A DNA stretch of 64,000 nucleotides. Source: Neodiprion pinetum (Eukaryota; Arthropoda; Insecta; Hymenoptera; Diprionidae). The stretch lies in NCBI RefSeq assembly GCF_021155775.2, contig NC_060238.1, positions 17,522,542-17,586,541 of the forward strand. Direction: 5' to 3'. A model generated the notes under the pieces. It made no database searches, was not told the DNA's origin, and saw only the letters and a program-made list of their open reading frames with translations. Numbering within the stretch: the first letter of the stretch is position 1; every line of letters begins with the position of its first letter. A program made the translations under genes and the position numbers. This document shows, in pieces, positions 59,465-64,000 of this stretch.

Positions 59465-60516
59465 GTATACGAGGTATTCCATGCGAACTCGACAAATGAT
59501 CTTTTTGCACCATTTTTTGTTCATAATTTTTCATACGATTGTCCTGATTCTGAATATGATTCCTGAATTATTTACGATTTTTATTGTAAACCGTTATGTT
59601 TTTATAGATTGTTAAAGGTGAAATAATGTGATTTGTATAAATTTCAAACAAATTCTCAAAAATTTATCGATCAAAGACGGTTGTTTAGGTCGTTTGAAAA
59701 GATTCTGGAAACCAGTAACACCACATTCACGAATTTTTACTTTTTTGAAATTGGTGTAATAAATATTTAAAAAAATAGTTTCCACTTTGGGAAATGGCTA
59801 AAATGATCGTCTTTGGTCGAGGAATTTTTGAGAATTTTTTTGAAATATTCAACAATGGCATATTTTTTTTTAACTTTAACAATTTGTTACATTCTCCAGA
59901 TCTCATGTTCCCCTCTCACTGTTTTATAGTCACATTACACCCTGTATCCTCTCCTTATCTTCATCCAGCTGCCTTGGTTTCTGCACCGAGTTAGCAGGTT
60001 CATCTCTAAACTGTAACTAGCGAGTATCCTACATTTTCTAAACTCTTCACTTTCATCCTAATTTTAGCAAGAGTCACTTATAAATATATCTCTCCATGCC
60101 AATTCAAGACCTTTCCCTAAGTTGACTCCTTTACATTGACCACTGTTATAATTCAATTATATGATCATTAATAATAAACAAATTATACCATTTGAATTAT
60201 CTACCTTCCTTAAAACCGATCCCTTCCTTCTATCATTTCCTGCATTGGGAGTAGCAGCACATAAATGTTTAATTGACGTGTATGAACCCCAAAACAGCCA
60301 AATAACACCTTGGCTAGGCGTAGATTAGATTTCGGTAGCTACTCATCGAAGTCTACACGATTTACTCTCTAACAAGTTTATAAAAAAATAATGGTTTGCG
60401 AGAAATATCTGAAATAATTAAAAACTTTTCAGTCAAGACAATAGTATAAAAAATGATGAACCAAACCAACAATGGTAAGGGAAAATCATTTGTTGAGTTG
60501 GCATGGAATACCCCAT
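59465..60516. mobile_element. Foldback MITE, related ends to the 13.9-kb element
   Basis: The left end, GGTATTCCATGCGAACTCGAC followed by AAATGATC, pairs with the right end, GATTT-complement then GAGTTGGCATGGAATACCCC. Similarity of the arms continues for 100-150 bp in AT-rich sequence. The outer GGGG(T/C)ATTCCATG is shared with the element at 13856-14483. No coding content. Confidence 0.65.
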
Positions 60517-61095
60517 ACACTACTGCAATTTTATAATATATGCATATATTAAATTTAATTGCATTGTTAATATCATCTGTACATAATCTTTGAATTTAAT
60601 AATGTTATTTTCAATTGGTCATAACTCAACAGATATGAATAGGTGAATTTGATCGTCAATGAGAGAAATCGCAATTATATCTACTTGATGCTATTACATA
60701 ACTTTGTAAATGCAGCCGAGTGTATTTGGGGCGACAGATCTGTTACCAAGATTTATCTATAGTTGACATGTTCACGTATTATTAATCAACTACGTATGTG
60801 AGGTGCAATTAAATTTCAATTCAGAGTTAGATTGGGTGTTTTGCAGTCTAGAGATAATTAAATCACTTTTAACCATTTTTTGATGGATATCTGGGTGTGT
60901 GTATAGATTTTCACAAAAATCGATCGTGCCGCTTCTGAGTTATTAACATGAATTATTTACTTTTTTTCGGCTATAACGCAAAAATGATTCCCTAAAATAT
61001 ATATTTTTATAATATTAAGTTTGATGGCTCCGAATTTTTGAGCAGAATGATTGTTTGTTTGTTTATTTTTTTTTTTTTTCCCTATTAAATCACAA

Positions 61096-61101
61096 TTTAT
61101 T
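61096..61101 (-). terminator. Candidate poly(A) signal of the paracaspase gene
   Basis: AATAAA on the minus strand, about 310 bases after the in-frame stop at 61410. Its position fits a short 3' UTR, but the hexamer is common in AT-rich DNA. Confidence 0.3.
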
Positions 61102-61409
61102 CTCATTCCAAAGTTACAAGTATCAGAATTGAGTTCATACAAAGAGTAACGGTTGTACGTACGCAAACGCGGAAGCGATTATAATAAAATTTGATTCGTC
61201 AGTTTGGCTTCATTTCGTTTGAAACTGACTACATTTTGAACAAAATCGGCAGAGGTATTCTTGAGTTATTTGCAAAGATAGAAATTTACGATCATCGATT
61301 TCGGACCATCCTGAAGCAAATGTTGCGTTCAATGAAGTCGTATTGAAATGATCAGTGGGATTACTGATGTGAAGTTGAACACACGTTGGGAACGTTTTGC
61401 TGCTAACGT

Positions 61410-63916
61410 TTACCTATACCGCCTTATCGTTTGATCTGTTAAACAATACCGTTTTGACAAGACGTTTTTCACCATTGGCATTTGGTCGCTGGTCAGTCCA
61501 GAGTTAAACTGACGAACAGCTGTAACAAATTAGGAAAAATGTGACTTTAAATTTTACAGAAACTTTGATACATAATATACAATGAAAATGAAGGTAACTC
61601 TTCACTTACATGATTGAACTCGATCGAACAATTCTTTAACTGGTATCTTCTCAGTAATGTGTTTGGTTAACTCTGTCACATAATTTCCGAAGGGCGCTTT
61701 TTTTGATTCAAAAGATTCACGATAAGTACACGTAGAATATGCTTCTATCAGATTATCATTGCATTTGTATTCAAATACTTCAGGTATTTCGTCATAAATG
61801 GCTTCGTTTGAGTCTCTAGAAATGATTAAATCAGCACATTATTACCTCCACTTATTTGTATTCTAACTAATAGTTGATGATAGCAATTGCGGTATCAAGA
61901 CAAGCCCATTTTCTGCCCTTACTTGTCTGGTGTTGTCAGACACATATCAAGTACAACAACTAGGAGCGCAGGATTGCGGGGAAGTGTCCACTGTAAAATT
62001 TGATTTCTCGAAATAGCGTGCCGTCTGAGGTACTGTTTAGGGATATCAGTAGGCATCAAGAAGGGTTCATGCAACTCGAACCCATGACCAGCAAACATGA
62101 AAAATCCTATATGTGATGGAAAATGAATTCATGATTACCAAAGTACCTACATTAGTCAATTTCAAATCTTACCATATACACCCTCTTTCAATGATATAGA
62201 GAATTTTTGGATTTTCTCTGTCATCTCAGCGAGACTTGCATTACGTAGGCAGGTAACGTAGAAGCCAATTGTTTCCAGTTTTTTCTTTATCTCTTCAACG
62301 TCAGCCACCGGCTTATACAATTTTTTATAACTTTTATACTTACGGTTACCGATAAGCAATGCAACTTTATATAAAGCTTTCTCAGGTGGGTGCTCTACCT
62401 GTTTCAACAGATCAATCAAATTTGCCCAAGGCAATGTTAGTATCACAACGTTATCGACACAGCTATACTTTTTACTTTCAATCTCTTTAGACTTATGTGC
62501 TCAGTTTATTACACGAAATTAAATGTTTCAAAATATGAGATCAAGTAGAAGATTCCGATAAAACAATAAGTCAATTGGTAACATCAAGATGATTGGTTTC
62601 CTTATTTGATTTTTTTCTCTAAATATATTGAATCACTGTAAAACAATGTTGTTTTTTAGATTAACAACTCATAGTGAGAAAGTTGTAGATATTAGTACGG
62701 TCTTCCTCATCGTTTCAACACATATGTTTGTGCCACATGTGCAGTACTTTGGCATTAAATACCTATCCCTAATGGAAGTTCGAATTTCGTTTAAAGCATC
62801 CGATCGGAATGAGAGAGTACCGAGTTGATTAATAGTGTTAACAGAAATGACTGGTAAATTGTGTGAACAGGTTAAATTTACATATAAACATGACTAATCA
62901 TTTATTAAACATTGAATATCCGTATCATCTCCGAGTAATTCCTCTTTGGAACAAAAATAAATCTTATCTTCAGGTTTCCTTGATGACCACAGTAATGAAA
63001 TTTTGTAATTCAAAGCAAAACAAAAGTATTCAATGAAATACCGCTCTCAGATTTTGGGTTGATAGAAATTAACTCCACCAGTTCTTTGCTACAATTCAAG
63101 AGAACGTATATTATAAGTGATAGATGAGAAAAAACTGAAATTCCAAATCCTCAGATTATGTAACTGGATAATAGAAATCAAACAGAAATAAAATTTCGGA
63201 TTAAAAAAAATTACAATTTTTTGTCATTTTTGAATTTTAAAATTCAAAACAAAATTCTCTAAAAGTTGTAATGTTCTAGGTTTTCCAGATGACAACTCTG
63301 ACGAATTGAACTTTTCTATTGTTTTCCTGCTTCTACAATTTCTGTGACCGTTAAACCTCTCAACAATAATCTTTCAGACTGATTAATGGTTCTTTAAAAA
63401 AACATTTTACGCATCAACATTGCTCACCGTTAATTTACTGCATGCTGTCAAAGATGCCAAACCATACCCATTTGATACCTCACAACGATATCGTCCTGTA
63501 TCTTCGAATTGAAAATTAAGCAACTGCAAATTTCATGTGATTAATAAATTGGGCTTGTTCATCTACTAGCCAATATGGTATTTTTAATTTATAATGCTTA
63601 ATAATGTCATTCAACTTACCCGTAAAGTATTCTGTGTTTTTCCCTTCAGTAACTTGTCATCTTTATACCACTGATACTTTAGACTTGGGTCCGGTTTTAC
63701 CTGACAGCTCAAGGTATGGTCTTCACCTATCTTCACTTCGGCAGGTAACGGATGTTCTGTTATTTCTGGAGGCATGGCTTTTATTGAAAGAGAGACATAT
63801 TCTGAATATTTTTCTCTGAGACAAATACCGTCGCTTGTGCGTTGTTCAACTCTGCACCGATACTCGCCTTCTTGATCAGGACTGAAAGAATGGGTGGCGA
63901 AACTTTTATTCAACAG
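61410..63916 (-). CDS. Malt1: MALT1-type paracaspase, 3' part of gene
   Basis: Minus-strand exons 63620-63916, 63428-63523, 62173-62462, 61923-62106, 61610-61815 and 61410-61519. The first two encode Ig-like domains (GEYRCRVEQ; LPAEVKIGEDHTLSCQV, YQWYKDDKLL, then EDTGRYRCEVSNG). The next begin the caspase-like domain at KVALLIGNRKY. The catalytic His is in FMFAGHGFE and the catalytic Cys in VVVLDMCLT, then YSTCTYRESFE as in MALT1. MALT1 is an arginine-specific protease and scaffold downstream of CARD-BCL10 complexes in NF-kB-type signalling. Exons flanking 62173-62462 join in phase, but its upstream join (needs phase 2) does not fit the 63428 donor (phase 0), so one exon between 62463 and 63427 is missing from my model. 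The frame ends RRYR and TAA at 61410, without the third Ig domain of vertebrate MALT1. The 5' part lies right of the window. Confidence 0.92.
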
Positions 63917-64000
63917 CTGAACAAAAGCATGAGGTACTTTGTTTGAATTTTTTAATAATTGTCCACTTTTATATTATAATATGGATACAGCACAAAGAAT

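Noticed and set aside
1..64000. CRISPR arrays, bacterial operons, ribosome binding sites, phage or toxin genes
   Set aside because: The window is eukaryotic; no spaced direct-repeat array or prokaryotic signal was seen.

Overview
The window looks like nuclear DNA of an insect. It is AT-rich, its genes have many introns with GT..AG borders and phases that agree across exons, poly-A/poly-T tracts and microsatellites are common, and many transposon-derived inverted repeats lie between and inside genes. A MALT1-type paracaspase (absent from Drosophila) together with endosulfine, bubblegum and LSm6 orthologues fits a non-dipteran insect. Hymenoptera is my guess, but nothing in the window proves it.

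Layout: (1) 0.2-3.7 kb, minus strand: THAP-domain exons that splice cleanly, followed in the same direction by decayed P-element/THAP9-type transposase C-terminal pieces. (2) 4.4-9.5 kb: a TA-flanked foldback transposon, a 225-bp MITE, a broken minus-strand THAP exon, a plus-strand THAP gene interrupted by a 7-bp tandem duplication, and a possible SWIM/YqaJ-type remnant. (3) 9,996-10,683 (+): LSm6, a U6 snRNP core protein. (4) 10.7-24.6 kb: mostly non-coding, with three large foldback elements and a possible 5' UTR exon of the next gene near 19.8 kb. (5) 24,651-44,046 (+): bubblegum/ACSBG-type very-long-chain acyl-CoA synthetase, 12 coding exons, 694 aa. Its introns hold a foldback element, a 218-bp MITE, a 491-bp hAT MITE with an 8-bp target duplication, a tRNA-like sequence and an inverted-repeat insertion flanked by a 17-bp duplication. 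(6) 46,921-50,880 (-): endosulfine (ENSA/ARPP19), three exons, 114 aa. (7) 51.4-55.3 kb: a nest of mobile sequence with an LTR-like block, a hairpin, a GC-rich foldback, a second copy of the 225-bp MITE and another foldback. (8) 56,210-58,137 (+): MAIP1-like mitochondrial protein, three exons, 268 aa. (9) 58.1-61.4 kb: intergenic, with one foldback element. (10) 61,410-63,916 (-): 3' part of a MALT1 paracaspase gene (Ig domains, then caspase-like domain with His and Cys present), whose 5' part lies beyond the right edge.

The recognisable cellular genes have unrelated housekeeping or signalling roles (RNA decay/splicing, fatty-acid activation, PP2A control, mitochondrial proteostasis, NF-kB-type signalling). 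bgm and endos converge, endos and MAIP1 diverge, and MAIP1 and MALT1 converge. No operon-like logic is visible. The most unusual content is the concentration of THAP/P-element-related sequence in the first 9 kb and the number and variety of palindromic elements. I found no convincing new multi-gene system.
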